A DNA stretch of 55,172 bases from Nocardiopsis sp. CNT312 (GCF_000515115.1 NZ_AZXF01000032.1:2845-58016), one strand, 5' to 3'. Shown: positions 1-10,408, counted from the stretch's first letter. Notes: generated by a model from the letters alone, not told the origin. Numbers and translations: made by a program.

Positions 1-3000
1 GTGGCCAACACCTCATCGCCGACCTCCAGGTCCTCGATCGGCCTGGTCGAACCATCGGCCATCAGCACCAGAGTTCCAGGAATGAAACTGTGGCATCCGC
101 CCCGCCGCAGTCGCGAAAGCCAGTTCCCCACCGAACCCGCACCGTTACGCAACAACCGGGACGCCGTACCCGCAGGGATCGGCCCCGTGGCAATCTCGGT
201 GATGATGTCCGGCACGTAGGTACCGGCCAGATCCCCATAACCGTACGCGTCCGAGTTCGGATCGATACCGGCAAGCGCGTTCAGATCCTCCATACCGAGG
301 CCGAAATGGCCCATCGCATAGTCGGCTCCCCACAAGAAGACGCTGTGCTGCTTGAGCCCCATCATCATGCCCGCGCCAAACTCCACCGCCCCCGCGTAAG
401 GGGTATTGCGCCATACAGCGGAAGCCTGACTACCCGAGCCCCGGCCACTGCCCCGGCCGCCGCGGTTGACCGTCGTGGTCACACCGCGCGCAGTCCCAGT
501 GGCCCCTCCCCAGTTCACCCGGGAGGGCTGGTTTCTCCTGCCGGAGGCCCCGCTCATTCTCTTCTTGACCTTGGTCCCCGGCCTGCCGATCTTCTTCTTC
601 ACCCATCGGCCGTCCGGGTCGCTGAAGGTCACCGGGTTGCTGTTGGCGTACATGTAGCCGTGCATCTGCTGTGGATCGGTCAGATCCAGGACCGGGTCCA
701 CGGAGACGAACCGGCCCAGATCCGCGTCGTAGGCCCGTGCGCCGATCTGCGTCAGCCCGGTGGAAGCATCGATCGTGCCGCCCACGAAACCTATTTCGCT
801 CGGCCATTCGTTGACCCCGGTGGACCGGTCCGTACCGAAAGGCGTGAACCGCCGATGGACCGCCTCACCCGTGGTGGCGTCCACCGCCAGTTCCCCGGTG
901 CCGTGGTGGTCGGAGAACAGCCAGTGCACCGAGTGGTCGGAGTCGCGCACCGCGATGGCGTCCCCGTCGTGGGTGTAGAACCGCAGTGCCCGGGAGATGA
1001 GGGTGTCCCGCTCGAAGTGGATCTCCATCCCCGGCAGGTACAGGGTCGAGGTGGTGGCGTCCCGGCGGATCAGCCGCGCGCCGTCAGCGTCGTAGACGTA
1101 GGAGGTCACACCGCTGTCGGCGTCGGTGACCCGGCTCAGGTGCCCCTCGGCGTCCCACTCAAGGACTTGGTCATGGAGCGGGGTGACACGCGAGACCATG
1201 TTCCCCGACTCGTCGAAGTCGTACTGCTCCAGGCGGTCCCCGGCCGGTCCGGTCTCGTACACCTCGGTCACGGCGTGGGGGTGGTCCTGTCCCGCCTGCG
1301 GGTGGGTGTAGGTACGTTCGGTCGCCCCGCCGATGCCGCCGTGCTGGGTCTCGGTGACACGGTTGCCGACCTCGTCGTAGGTGTAGGTGTGCCAGTAGGA
1401 GGCGGGGCCGCCCAGAGAGCCGGTGCTGGGCGCGGCGTCGCACGCTTCCGGCCCGGTGGCATCAGGAGTCCACGCTTCGGTGAGCTGGCGCAGGTGGTCG
1501 TAGGTGAAGCACTGGACGTCGGCGGCATGGTTCTGCTCGGTGGGCTCGTCGCGGATGGACAGGATGTTGCCGGCGTCGTCGTAGTCGTAGAACTGGTGGC
1601 GCAGGGAGCCCGACCCGAAGTGGCGCGCCACGAGGCTCTCCGTCAGCCGGTCGGTGGCGGGGTCGTAGTCCCAGTCCTGCCAGGTCAGATCGTCGGTGCT
1701 CTCGGTCCGGCCCAGCAGGCGCTGGACGAGGTTGCCGATCTGGGAGTAGTGGGCGTCGCGCAGGTAGGTGCCCTCACCGGCGATCGCGGTGACCTGGCCC
1801 AGGTCGTCGCGGGTGTAGTTGACGACTTCCTGGTAGAGGCCTCCCCCGGAGGGCACGACCTGGCGGTTGACGCTGCCGTCGACGTTGTAGCGGGTGATGA
1901 ACCGGTAGGTCCCGCCGAGCCCGGTCTCCTCTTGGGGGATGGTGACGGTCGAGGCCTCGACCTGGTACAGGTCGTCGTAGGACAGCACCCGGTTGGTGTA
2001 GGCGAGACCGTCGTCATAGCGGGTGGAGGAGGTGAGCTGGCCCAGTTCCAGGGTGTCGTAGGCCCATGCGGCGCGCACCGGGCCGTTGAGGGAGTCGTCG
2101 TGCAGGGCGACGGTCCGGCCGAGGTCGTCGTAGGCGTAGGCCAGGGTCTGTCCGCGCGCGTCGGTGCGCGTGGTCATGCGGTCGAGGCCGTCGTAGGTGT
2201 AGGTGGTGGTGCCGCTGTCGGGGTCGGTGGCCGAGACCTTGCGGCTGTTGATGTCGTAGGTGTAGCTCCACTCGTTGCCGGCGGAGTCGGTAACGGTCTC
2301 CAGTTCGTTGTTGCGCGTGTAGGTGTAGTGGATCGCGTCGTAGTCGCCAGTGGGCTGGCGGCCGTGGTGGTGGCGCAGTTCGACCGTGTTGCCGTGCAGG
2401 TCGCTGACGGTGGTGGTTCCGGTTCCGCCCTCAGGCGCGGTCACCTTCGTCTGTTCGCCGACGTAGGCGGTGGAGGTGCGGTACACCTCCTCCCCCGCCG
2501 ACATCTGGATCTCGTGCACGGGCCGTTCCGCACCGTCGTAGACCGTCTCGGTGTAGCGGGGAATGAGATCGGTGTTGTTGGCGACGAACAGGTCTCCGCC
2601 GGGGTCGCCCTCGGCCGGGTAGGCCTGCCTGGTCTGGACCTCCAACCCCCGTGAGTCGTGGAGGACGTCGCTGATGACCCGCCCTCCCCCCGTGTACGAG
2701 GGGGACTGTGTCTGGCGCAGGCGCAGCCAACCGTCGTGGATCCGGTAGGTCGTGGTGTAGTCGCCGTGGGGGTTGAGTGTGCTGGTGACGACGTAGGTGG
2801 GGGCGTCCTTGGACATGTGGTACTCGAACCGCATGCTCGGCGTGTCCAGGTCGCGGTCGCGGTTGGGCAGCCACACGTCGGTGAGGCGTCCGAGCGGGTC
2901 ATAGGCGAGTTCGGTGCGTTTGCCGTTGGCGTCGACCTCGGCGAGGGTTGCCGAACGGCCGGGGTCGATCTCGACCGTGTTGGTGTGGCCTGCGGGGTTG

Positions 3001-6000
3001 GTGGTGGTGACCTGTGTGGCGTTCCCGCCGGGAACGTCGTCGGTGTACGCGGTCGTGGTGGTGTTGTCCTCGGCGTCGGCCTGGGTGAGCTTACGGCCGT
3101 AGGTGTCGAAGGTGGCGGTCCCGGTCGTCTGGTAGACGGGCTCGCCGTCCTCGTAGCCGGTCAGGCGCTGGTGGAAGGTCTCCAGGCCCTGAACCGGCGG
3201 TTCGCCCATAGCTTGACCGTCGAAGGCGGTGCGCAGGTCACTGACCACGTCTTCGGGTCTGGAGGGGGTCTGGTCACAGGGAACGGAGACGATCTCCTCG
3301 CGTGAGACCGTCACCAGCAGGTTGCGGGCGGTATTGCGGTTGAAGGTGGTGCGCGTACAGGTCTCGTCACCACTGACCGCGGTGTCGCCCCAGTCATCGA
3401 TCTCGATCGGCAGGGCGTAGGCGTCATAGGTGGTGTCGACGCGGTGTTGGCGCCACTCTCCGTCTGCCAGGGGTGTGTAGGTACGCACCGACTGCGCGTC
3501 GACCTGGTGGGCGCGCAGCGTTCCCCAGGAGTAGGTGCGCGATCCCGTCTCCCTGCTCCAGGGGACGGTGATCTTCTTCTCCAGGACCTCCCCGCCCACA
3601 CCGTTGAAGGCCGTGGTCTCCAGGGACCTGCCCGCGTAGTGGTCGTGGTCGGTGTGCTCGCCGCCCTCGGAGTCGGTGAGGACGATACTGCGCTCTCCGT
3701 CGGGCAGGTGGTCGCCGTGCATGCCGCGGAAGAAGCGGTGCTCGGTCACCGACTGCGTGCCGCCTTCGGCCCCGGTGGTGACGCGGACGGTGTCGTACCC
3801 GCGCCACTGCGACCAAGTGCGCTTGTCGTCTTCGATGAACCCGTCGGCGTCCATGTACCGCCAAGCGGCGTCGCCGACGTAGTCGTAGCCGGTGATGACG
3901 GTCGGCTGATCGGTGACCAGGTCCATTTCCTGGACTTGGACGACGACGTACTTGTGGAACCAGTCGGTGATGTCGTCGTCCCCCTGGCCGCTGGGCACCC
4001 ACTTGACGGGGAAGCAGCGCTGGGTGTTGGTGTGCGGCGTCGGGGTCGATCCGGCCATGCACCCTGGGTCGGAGTAGGAGACGTCGAGCTGGCCGCCGGT
4101 CTCGGTGTGGACGGAGGTGATGCGCCACTTGTTGAGGGGTGCCACGCCGTCGCTGGTGGAGTCGACCCGGTTGGGCAGCGGTGTGCCGCCGAAGGTCACC
4201 GGCGGGGTGGCGAGTGTGCCGTCCACATGGCCGGTGTGGGTGATGGAGTTCAGCCACAGGGTGGGGTCGGTGCCGTCGCCGGGATCGGGGAAGGCATGGG
4301 CGAACTCCCAGGAGTCCACGGTGGTGTAGTCGGATCCGTCATGGACCTGAGTGGAGACACCGGTCAGCCGCTTCGTGGTGAAGAAGGTGGGCGAGAACTG
4401 GTCGGTGCACTCGTCACCGGACTCACAGACCTGGTCGAGGGGGACGTCGGGCCAGTGGTCGGCGTTGTCCTCGTCGCGGTCGCTCTCGGCGCAGTCGAAG
4501 GAGTCGGTGGGCACGCACCGCTCGGCGACATCGAAGTCCACTCGGGCCGGGGCTGCGGCGAACACGTCGTCGCTGCGCAGGCCGTACTCGATCCGGTCCA
4601 GGTGGCCGCCGCGGTCGTAGCCGGTCGCGTCGTCGGCCTCCATGTTGCGGCCGTAGTGGTTGCGCTCCTCGTCGTAGTACAGGGTCATGACATTGCCCTG
4701 TGCGTCGACGACGTAGTCGAGGTTCCACCGCCAGGCCTGCTGGCACCAGGAGTCGGCGAAGGAGGTGTCGTGGCACGGTTCGGAGGAGTCGTTGCCGAAT
4801 ACCGGCACAGTCCAGGCCGAGCCGGTCTCGGGGTCACCGGAGGTCCAGCCGGGCAGTCGATTGCGGCCGAAGAAGTACTGGGTGCCGTCCGAAGTAGTGA
4901 CCTTCCAGTACTCACCGTCGTTGTCGCCGTTGGTGGTCCCGGTCAGCCGCTCCACCGTGGAGTTGTCGTCATCGCGCAGCCGCCAGGTGCCGTCGGAGTC
5001 CAGCAGCAGTTCGCTGGACATTCCGTTCAGGGACAGGGTGGCGTTGTGCCGTTTCCAGCACAGATCACCGGTCTTGTCAGGGTCCTCCTGGCCGTCCTGG
5101 GCGCAGCCGATGTAGGAGCGCTCGATGAACCCGGGGTGGTAGTCGAAGCCCTCGCCGATCCAGGAAGCCTGGTTGTTGGTGGAGGCGGTGCGTCCGTCGA
5201 CCGCGCCTGAGGAGTAGGCCAACGAGACATCGGGGGCCAGGTCCGCTGCCACGCCGGGTGCCTGGATCGGGTAGGTCCAGGAGAAGGATCCCGATTGGAG
5301 GCTGACGTCCCAGGCGGCTGAGGGGGCCAGGTCACTGGCCTGGTAGTCGCCGTTGCCGCTGTCAGCGTCGGCGGCGGCCATCAGCGTTACACCCGAAGTG
5401 GTAGCGGGCGCCACAACGGTCAGGGTGTTCGCTGCGGGGTCGTTGACCGACCCCAGGTCGTAGGCACGGGTGCAGTCGTCTGATTCGGTGCCACCACCGG
5501 TCTCGCAGTCCGCCAGGGCCAGCAGCCTGAGTCGGGAACCGTAGTCGCCGCCGAACGCGGACGCGAACCCGGAGTAGTCCAGCACGATCTCGACAGGACC
5601 GGCCTCGTCGACGCCGTCAGTGCGCCGTACCTGCATCAGGACCCCGTCGACCCCGGCTTCCTCGGCGTCAGCACGGCTCAGGAGTTCGACCTCGGCCGAC
5701 TCCACTACCCGTGGGTCGGACCCGTCCTCGGGCTCAGGTTCCGAGGAGGCGTCATCGGTAGGCGATTCTTCGGAACCCCGGTCCGCCTCCTCGCTCTCCT
5801 CGGTGGCTTCGTCTGCACCGGTCTCCCTGTCAGGTGCCGACGGCTCGGCTTCAGGCCCGCCCTCCTCCTCGGAGGCTCCCCCGTCCGGTGCCGTGGGGGT
5901 GGCCTCCTCCGGTGAGGGCGTGGGCTCGGCCGGGAGTCGGTATCCCGCCGGAACCGTCTCCTGCGCCTGGTCTGGGGCTGCCTCATTCGAGGGGAAAGGG

Positions 6001-6416
6001 GCGTCCCAGTCGTCGAGCACCTTCTGGGAGACGGTGCCGACACCGACGACCGAGTCCTCCTCTGACATGGACGAGAACGCGCTCGCTTCGGGGGCTCCGG
6101 TCGCCCCTAACACCACGGTCTCCGGCTCGGGCCACTGTGCCTGCGGCAGTGTTTCGATCGCCGCGTCGGCGACCGCGCTGTCCTGCACAGCCGCTGCGGC
6201 AACCACCTCGTTGCCCTGGATCCAGGGTTCGTGCTCCACCTCGGGCACAGGGTTGAAAGGAAGCGCCTGTGACGTCGTCACGGACAGCAGCGACGCGATG
6301 AGAGCGAAGGAGAGGGTGTGGACCATGCCGCGTCCCGCCCGGCGCCGGATACGCCTGACCGGACTGTCGGACTCGTGGCGGGACTGGTTGGTCATCGAGA
6401 GGGAGTGCTCGGACAC
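1..6416 (-). CDS. Secreted RHS-repeat polymorphic toxin with Hint (pretoxin) domain, 3' end beyond window
   Basis: The frame is open from a GTG at 6416 (GGAGG six bases upstream) to the left edge, at least 2138 codons without a stop. A long basic N-terminus precedes a hydrophobic export segment at about residues 31-51. A Glu/Pro/Ser-rich linker (roughly 80-210) follows, then a long array of YD/RHS repeats (many units like YTYDGLDRMTTRTD). The RHS core end is near residue 1900-1935 (DPVLDLTDPQQMHGYMYAN and NPVTFSDPDG). After about 170 variable residues a Hint domain starts at about residue 2108 with CHSFIPGTLVLMADGST, including the likely autocleavage Cys. In this family the shell encloses a C-terminal toxin that is released by Hint processing. 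The toxin and any immunity gene lie left of the window. It sits 79 bases after the LamG gene and is probably cotranscribed. A downstream ATG (about 6395) lacks a ribosome site, so GTG is preferred. Confidence 0.93.
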   Translation of the reverse strand, partial: MSEHSLSMTNQSRHESDSPVRRIRRRAGRGMVHTLSFALIASLLSVTTSQALPFNPVPEVEHEPWIQGNEVVAAAAVQDSAVADAAIETLPQAQWPEPETVVLGATGAPEASAFSSMSEEDSVVGVGTVSQKVLDDWDAPFPSNEAAPDQAQETVPAGYRLPAEPTPSPEEATPTAPDGGASEEEGGPEAEPSAPDRETGADEATEESEEADRGSEESPTDDASSEPEPEDGSDPRVVESAEVELLSRADAEEAGVDGVLMQVRRTDGVDEAGPVEIVLDYSGFASAFGGDYGSRLRLLALADCETGGGTESDDCTRAYDLGSVNDPAANTLTVVAPATTSGVTLMAAADADSGNGDYQASDLAPSAAWDVSLQSGSFSWTYPIQAPGVAADLAPDVSLAYSSGAVDGRTASTNNQASWIGEGFDYHPGFIERSYIGCAQDGQEDPDKTGDLCWKRHNATLSLNGMSSELLLDSDGTWRLRDDDNSTVERLTGTTNGDNDGEYWKVTTSDGTQYFFGRNRLPGWTSGDPETGSAWTVPVFGNDSSEPCHDTSFADSWCQQAWRWNLDYVVDAQGNVMTLYYDEERNHYGRNMEADDATGYDRGGHLDRIEYGLRSDDVFAAAPARVDFDVAERCVPTDSFDCAESDRDEDNADHWPDVPLDQVCESGDECTDQFSPTFFTTKRLTGVSTQVHDGSDYTTVDSWEFAHAFPDPGDGTDPTLWLNSITHTGHVDGTLATPPVTFGGTPLPNRVDSTSDGVAPLNKWRITSVHTETGGQLDVSYSDPGCMAGSTPTPHTNTQRCFPVKWVPSGQGDDDITDWFHKYVVVQVQEMDLVTDQPTVITGYDYVGDAAWRYMDADGFIEDDKRTWSQWRGYDTVRVTTGAEGGTQSVTEHRFFRGMHGDHLPDGERSIVLTDSEGGEHTDHDHYAGRSLETTAFNGVGGEVLEKKITVPWSRETGSRTYSWGTLRAHQVDAQSVRTYTPLADGEWRQHRVDTTYDAYALPIEIDDWGDTAVSGDETCTRTTFNRNTARNLLVTVSREEIVSVPCDQTPSRPEDVVSDLRTAFDGQAMGEPPVQGLETFHQRLTGYEDGEPVYQTTGTATFDTYGRKLTQADAEDNTTTTAYTDDVPGGNATQVTTTNPAGHTNTVEIDPGRSATLAEVDANGKRTELAYDPLGRLTDVWLPNRDRDLDTPSMRFEYHMSKDAPTYVVTSTLNPHGDYTTTYRIHDGWLRLRQTQSPSYTGGGRVISDVLHDSRGLEVQTRQAYPAEGDPGGDLFVANNTDLIPRYTETVYDGAERPVHEIQMSAGEEVYRTSTAYVGEQTKVTAPEGGTGTTTVSDLHGNTVELRHHHGRQPTGDYDAIHYTYTRNNELETVTDSAGNEWSYTYDINSRKVSATDPDSGTTTYTYDGLDRMTTRTDARGQTLAYAYDDLGRTVALHDDSLNGPVRAAWAYDTLELGQLTSSTRYDDGLAYTNRVLSYDDLYQVEASTVTIPQEETGLGGTYRFITRYNVDGSVNRQVVPSGGGLYQEVVNYTRDDLGQVTAIAGEGTYLRDAHYSQIGNLVQRLLGRTESTDDLTWQDWDYDPATDRLTESLVARHFGSGSLRHQFYDYDDAGNILSIRDEPTEQNHAADVQCFTYDHLRQLTEAWTPDATGPEACDAAPSTGSLGGPASYWHTYTYDEVGNRVTETQHGGIGGATERTYTHPQAGQDHPHAVTEVYETGPAGDRLEQYDFDESGNMVSRVTPLHDQVLEWDAEGHLSRVTDADSGVTSYVYDADGARLIRRDATTSTLYLPGMEIHFERDTLISRALRFYTHDGDAIAVRDSDHSVHWLFSDHHGTGELAVDATTGEAVHRRFTPFGTDRSTGVNEWPSEIGFVGGTIDASTGLTQIGARAYDADLGRFVSVDPVLDLTDPQQMHGYMYANSNPVTFSDPDGRWVKKKIGRPGTKVKKRMSGASGRRNQPSRVNWGGATGTARGVTTTVNRGGRGSGRGSGSQASAVWRNTPYAGAVEFGAGMMMGLKQHSVFLWGADYAMGHFGLGMEDLNALAGIDPNSDAYGYGDLAGTYVPDIITEIATGPIPAGTASRLLRNGAGSVGNWLSRLRRGGCHSFIPGTLVLMADGSTRPIEDLEVGDEVLA

Positions 6417-6495
6417 AGGGGGCCTCCGTCCCAGCGGTCATCGTTGCCGCCGGGTTCAGTGAGCTGGCTGAGATCGAAAGAGACGCGTGGCGGGA

Positions 6496-9400
6496 TCAGG
6501 GGGCGCTGGTCGGGATCAGCCCCTCGTAGACCGTGTTGATGTCGTTCTGGGAGAGCACCCCTTGGTAGAGGTGGACGTCGGAGACCTGCCCGGCGAACAG
6601 GTCCTCCTCGCCCAACCGCCACGCGCGGCCGATGACCACGCCGTGTGGGGAGTGCCAGGCGCTGTCCCAGGTGCCGGTGGTGTTCTGACGGATGCCGTCG
6701 ACGTAGAGGGTGAGTTCTTGGCGGGTGTGGTCGTAGGTGGCGGCCAGGTGGGTCCAGCGGCCGAATTGGGCGGCGTGGTTGGAGATGGCGCGTGACCAGG
6801 GGCCGGCGGCGGATCCGGCGGCGTCTGAGGCGGTGGTCTCCAGGACCCAGTGGTCGTTGAAGCCGGACTGGTGGCCCAGGAGGAAGCCGGACTGGTAAGC
6901 GCCGGACTGGGAGACCATGGTGCCGTTGCCCGAGGCCTCGTCCAGCCTGGCCCAGGCGGCCACGCTCCAGGAGCGGTCGGTGCGGATGGCCGAGGGGGCG
7001 CTGATGTGTTCTCCGGCGCCGTCGAAGGCGACGCCGGGCATGAACGTCACGTCGTTGAAGGCGCGGTTCCAGGCGGTGGCGGGGTCGGCGTTGAGGGTGC
7101 CGTCCAGGCCGTGATCGGAGGAGTCGGCGACGGTGGTGCCGCTGGTCTCGTCCAGCCTCCAGCGGCCCTCCAGAGCGGCGGGCTCGTTGGCCAGCTCCCA
7201 CACCTGGGAGCGGGCGTCGGGGTCGTCGACGAGGGGGGTGTCGACGACCACGCGGTCCCAGATGCGGACGTCGTCGATGTTGCCGGGCCAGAAGTAGTCG
7301 GGGGCACCCTCACGTTGAGCACCACCGATAGCCAAGGGGCCGCTGGCATTCCAGGCAGCGGGGTGGTGGGCGCTGGCCTGGTGGAGGCCGTCGACGTAGA
7401 GGTCGAGCCGTCCGGTGTCGGGGGTGTAGGTGCCCAGCAGGTGGGTCCACACGCCGAGTTCGACCGGGCTTTGGCTGTAGGTGTAGATCCAGCCTGTCGA
7501 CCCTCCAGGAGGAGCTTCATCATAGGGGGCCATCTTGAACACCCACGAGTCCTGGCTGCTCTGGTAGCCCAGGTGGAAGGCGGACTGGAAGTCGCCCATC
7601 TGGGCGAGGGCGGTGGCGTTGCCGGTGGGGGTGGAGTCGAGTCTGACCCAGGCGGAGACGGAGAAGGAGCCGGTGGTGTCCACCACGGGTCCGCTGGTGG
7701 TCAGTGCGGCGCTGCCGTCCAGGTCGGCGGCGGTGCCCTCCAGACGGTAGGACTGGCCCAAGCGCTCACCGATCCGGCCACGAACCCACGACGGAGCCGT
7801 GGTGGTCGTGGCCGTGCGGGACGTGTCCGCAGCGTCGGTGACGGTCGAACCCTGCCCCTCGTCCAACGGGAAATGTGCGATCGAGGTGGCTGGCGGCGCG
7901 ACCGTGAACCTGTGGGACAGGACACAGTCAGAGGCGTTCCCGTGAGCGTCCACCGTCCGGGCATGGATCAGATTCGATCCGACCCGGTTCGGGGTGATGG
8001 GCACGGTCGCGTCCGCGCCGGGGGTGTCCAGGGTGATCTCGGTGGAGCAGGAGGCGTCGTTGAGGCTGTAGTGGTAGGCCGAGGCGTCGGTGACGCCGTT
8101 GTTGGTGAAGGTGAACTCACCGGTCCGTCCGAGGCCGCCGTGGGCGGTGTCGCCGGCGGGATAGTCGGTGGAGGCCACCTGCGGGCCGACCTCGGGTGCG
8201 GCGGTGTCGACCGTGATCCAGCAGAAGTCCGACCAGGGGTAGCCCCACTCGGTGCTGTCGTGGGCGATCGCCCGGTAGCCCACCAGTTCGTTCTCGGGCA
8301 GGCCGGTGGCGGTCACCGACCGTTCGGAGCCGTAGTCCCAGTAGTAGCCCACGTCTGCATAGGTGGAGTCGGCGTACTCGCGGGGCCCGGTGCCGTCGAT
8401 GCGCCACTCCACCCGCAGCTTCAGCTTCTGGTTGCCCCAGTTCTCGCGGGCGTCGAAGTCGCGGATGGTGGCGCGGAAGGTGGTGGTGGTGTCGTTGAGC
8501 AGGCGCGGGTTGTCGGGGTCGGTGGAGCACACCCCGCCCAGGGAGTCGGACATGGAGTCGGTCTCGACCTGGTCGGGCTTGTTGTTGTAGTCCACCACCA
8601 GGACCGGCGGCTCGTCGGTGACATCGAAACGGCGCCAGGCGGTGGTACCGGCCTCGTCGCGCTCCTTCAACCGGAGGTAGATGTACTCCTCGTCGTTGTC
8701 GACTCCCCACTGGTAGGCGCCGGTGGCGTCGAACTCCACTCCGCTGGAGGCGGGGCAGGTGGCCCAGCCACCGGTGACGTTCTGGGTGTCGAGGTGGTCG
8801 TGGACGGTGGGCTGGTTGTTCCAGGTGGTGGAGCCGTCGAAGCGGTCGGTGCGGTGGAGTTGGACGTGGGAGTCGCTGTTGCAGTCGTAGGCCCAGTCGA
8901 CCTCGGTGCGCAGGGTCGCGGCGTGGATGGTGGTGGTGTCCTGCTTGGTGCGTCCGGCCACCCAGAACTGGAAGAACGCCCGGCGTGTGTAGACACGGTC
9001 CCACTCGATGCGACCCACACCGACGCTGGGCTCGTCGGGTTCGTTGAGGTAGTTGGTGTTCGGGAAGGCCGCGTCGACGAAGGTCCAGTTGGGGCGGGAG
9101 ACGCTGATGGAGGGGTCGATGTAGACCGGGTACTGGGTTGCCTCGTCGGTGAGCATCTGCTGGTCGGGAACCAGGCTCAGGGTGTCGACCCCGACAGCGG
9201 CCTCCAGGGGTTCGACCTGGGAGGTGGTCAGCGGCGCCGTGGTGGGGTCCTCGCCGGTGGCGGTGGCCTGGTCGGCTCCGGTGGAGTCCCACATAGTGGG
9301 GGCGGGGGCGGAGAAGACGCTCTGGCCGCCCTCGTCTCCGGTGGCGGTGAGGTTGCCGTGGGCGTCGGCGGCCATGGTGACGCCGGCGGTGTCCAGGGCC

Positions 9401-10011
9401 AGTTCCAGTTCGGCCAGCTCGGGGGAGGCGGCCGCTTCTGGGGTGTGCACCACCAGCACCTGGCCGAAGCCTTCGACGCCCGCGGTCAGGACGAGGTCGA
9501 CGTCGGGCAGCACGTCGGGGTAGGTGGCCTGGTTGCCGTCCAGTTCCGGTGCGGGCAGATCGCCCTCCCAACCCAGGGAGACGGAGTTGGACCCCAGCCC
9601 GATGGTGACCATGGGGGCGTCGCCGCCGGCGGAGAAGGCCAGGTCGGCGTTGGTGGCGCGGGGGCGCAGGAGGCCGTCGCCGGTGTCGACCAGGGTGGTG
9701 TCCACGTCGGTCCAGCCCTGGGCGGTGCGGACCCGGACCGGGAGTGCGGAGATCTCCGCGGTGAGGGTGCCGTCGGGGTTGGCGAAGTGGCGGGTCTTCT
9801 CGTCAGTCAGCGACTCGATCTCCACCCGCTCCCCCGTCTCCGCTGCCAGGGCGAGGGCGTTGGACTCCTCCGGGCCTTCAGCGGAGGACTCGCCTGTCGA
9901 CTGCGGGAGGGTGTCCTCGTCGTCGGCGGAGGCCGGGGCGACGTGGAGCAGGGTCAGGGCCAGCACGGCAGCGGTCGAGGCCGCCGTCATGCGGGTCAGG
10001 GCGCAACGCAT
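6496..10011 (-). CDS. Secreted DNRLRE/LamG jellyroll-domain protein
   Basis: This 1171-residue protein has a classical signal peptide (residues 1-29, cleavage after ASA). A DNRLRE-type beta-sandwich module lies at about 290-480, where bacterial surface proteins often carry one. Two LamG-like concanavalin-fold domains follow at about 715-930 and 950-1150, recognisable by paired phrases such as SFSVSAWVRLD and SWSVAAWARLD. Proteins of this architecture are common in actinobacteria beside RHS genes and probably present or decorate the toxin shell; that role is inference. The gene lies directly upstream of the RHS gene in the same direction. No clear Shine-Dalgarno sequence precedes the ATG; an internal ATG at codon 8 is no better, so the longer form with the full signal peptide is kept. 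Confidence 0.9.
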   Translation of the reverse strand: MRCALTRMTAASTAAVLALTLLHVAPASADDEDTLPQSTGESSAEGPEESNALALAAETGERVEIESLTDEKTRHFANPDGTLTAEISALPVRVRTAQGWTDVDTTLVDTGDGLLRPRATNADLAFSAGGDAPMVTIGLGSNSVSLGWEGDLPAPELDGNQATYPDVLPDVDLVLTAGVEGFGQVLVVHTPEAAASPELAELELALDTAGVTMAADAHGNLTATGDEGGQSVFSAPAPTMWDSTGADQATATGEDPTTAPLTTSQVEPLEAAVGVDTLSLVPDQQMLTDEATQYPVYIDPSISVSRPNWTFVDAAFPNTNYLNEPDEPSVGVGRIEWDRVYTRRAFFQFWVAGRTKQDTTTIHAATLRTEVDWAYDCNSDSHVQLHRTDRFDGSTTWNNQPTVHDHLDTQNVTGGWATCPASSGVEFDATGAYQWGVDNDEEYIYLRLKERDEAGTTAWRRFDVTDEPPVLVVDYNNKPDQVETDSMSDSLGGVCSTDPDNPRLLNDTTTTFRATIRDFDARENWGNQKLKLRVEWRIDGTGPREYADSTYADVGYYWDYGSERSVTATGLPENELVGYRAIAHDSTEWGYPWSDFCWITVDTAAPEVGPQVASTDYPAGDTAHGGLGRTGEFTFTNNGVTDASAYHYSLNDASCSTEITLDTPGADATVPITPNRVGSNLIHARTVDAHGNASDCVLSHRFTVAPPATSIAHFPLDEGQGSTVTDAADTSRTATTTTAPSWVRGRIGERLGQSYRLEGTAADLDGSAALTTSGPVVDTTGSFSVSAWVRLDSTPTGNATALAQMGDFQSAFHLGYQSSQDSWVFKMAPYDEAPPGGSTGWIYTYSQSPVELGVWTHLLGTYTPDTGRLDLYVDGLHQASAHHPAAWNASGPLAIGGAQREGAPDYFWPGNIDDVRIWDRVVVDTPLVDDPDARSQVWELANEPAALEGRWRLDETSGTTVADSSDHGLDGTLNADPATAWNRAFNDVTFMPGVAFDGAGEHISAPSAIRTDRSWSVAAWARLDEASGNGTMVSQSGAYQSGFLLGHQSGFNDHWVLETTASDAAGSAAGPWSRAISNHAAQFGRWTHLAATYDHTRQELTLYVDGIRQNTTGTWDSAWHSPHGVVIGRAWRLGEEDLFAGQVSDVHLYQGVLSQNDINTVYEGLIPTSAP

Positions 10012-10408
10012 GGGAAAGGAGCCGTCCTAGTGGAGGATGCCGAAAACCGTTCCATTCGGTCATCGGTGGCACAAACCGCCGCGAAGGTATCCGGTTCCAC
10101 CAAGCCCACACAAGGCACGCGACTCAGCAGCATGCTCACACCATGACAACCGCCGCCGTGAGCCCTGGGGTCGAACAGCGGTTAAACCCGTGGCCGCAGA
10201 ATCCGGGTGGCCGGATCCGGCCAATCCGCTCTCAAGGGGCGGAAACCACGTGCATGAGAACCTCGGATTGAGGCAAGACAGCGTTCATCGATCGTTCGCT
10301 TTCCAAGGCCGACCGCAAGGCGCGATCTGGCACCGTGAACTCACACCGACAGGGCTACCGAAGGACTCTCACCACAAGACGGGCGGACGGAAGGCACGGG
10401 CCGGCGCG
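10012..10408. other. Intergenic region upstream of the LamG-RHS pair
   Basis: About 400 bases without a convincing gene. It must hold the promoter of the LamG/RHS transcript (minus strand), but I could not assign -35/-10 boxes. A 14-base perfect palindrome, GGCCGGATCCGGCC, lies at 10209-10222. The plus-strand frame crossing this region has no ribosome site and continues antisense into the next gene, so it is not called. Confidence 0.5.

Noticed and set aside
90..2654. Long plus-strand frame of 854 codons opposite the RHS gene
   Set aside because: Composition is Val/Gly/Arg-rich, the typical mirror of a high-GC gene. The minus-strand frame shows clear RHS motifs throughout.
3444..5210. Plus-strand frame of 588 codons
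   Set aside because: Antisense to RHS repeats; no ribosome site and no recognisable domain.
6850..10146. Plus-strand frame of 1098 codons
   Set aside because: Mirror of the LamG gene, which has a signal peptide and domains on the other strand.
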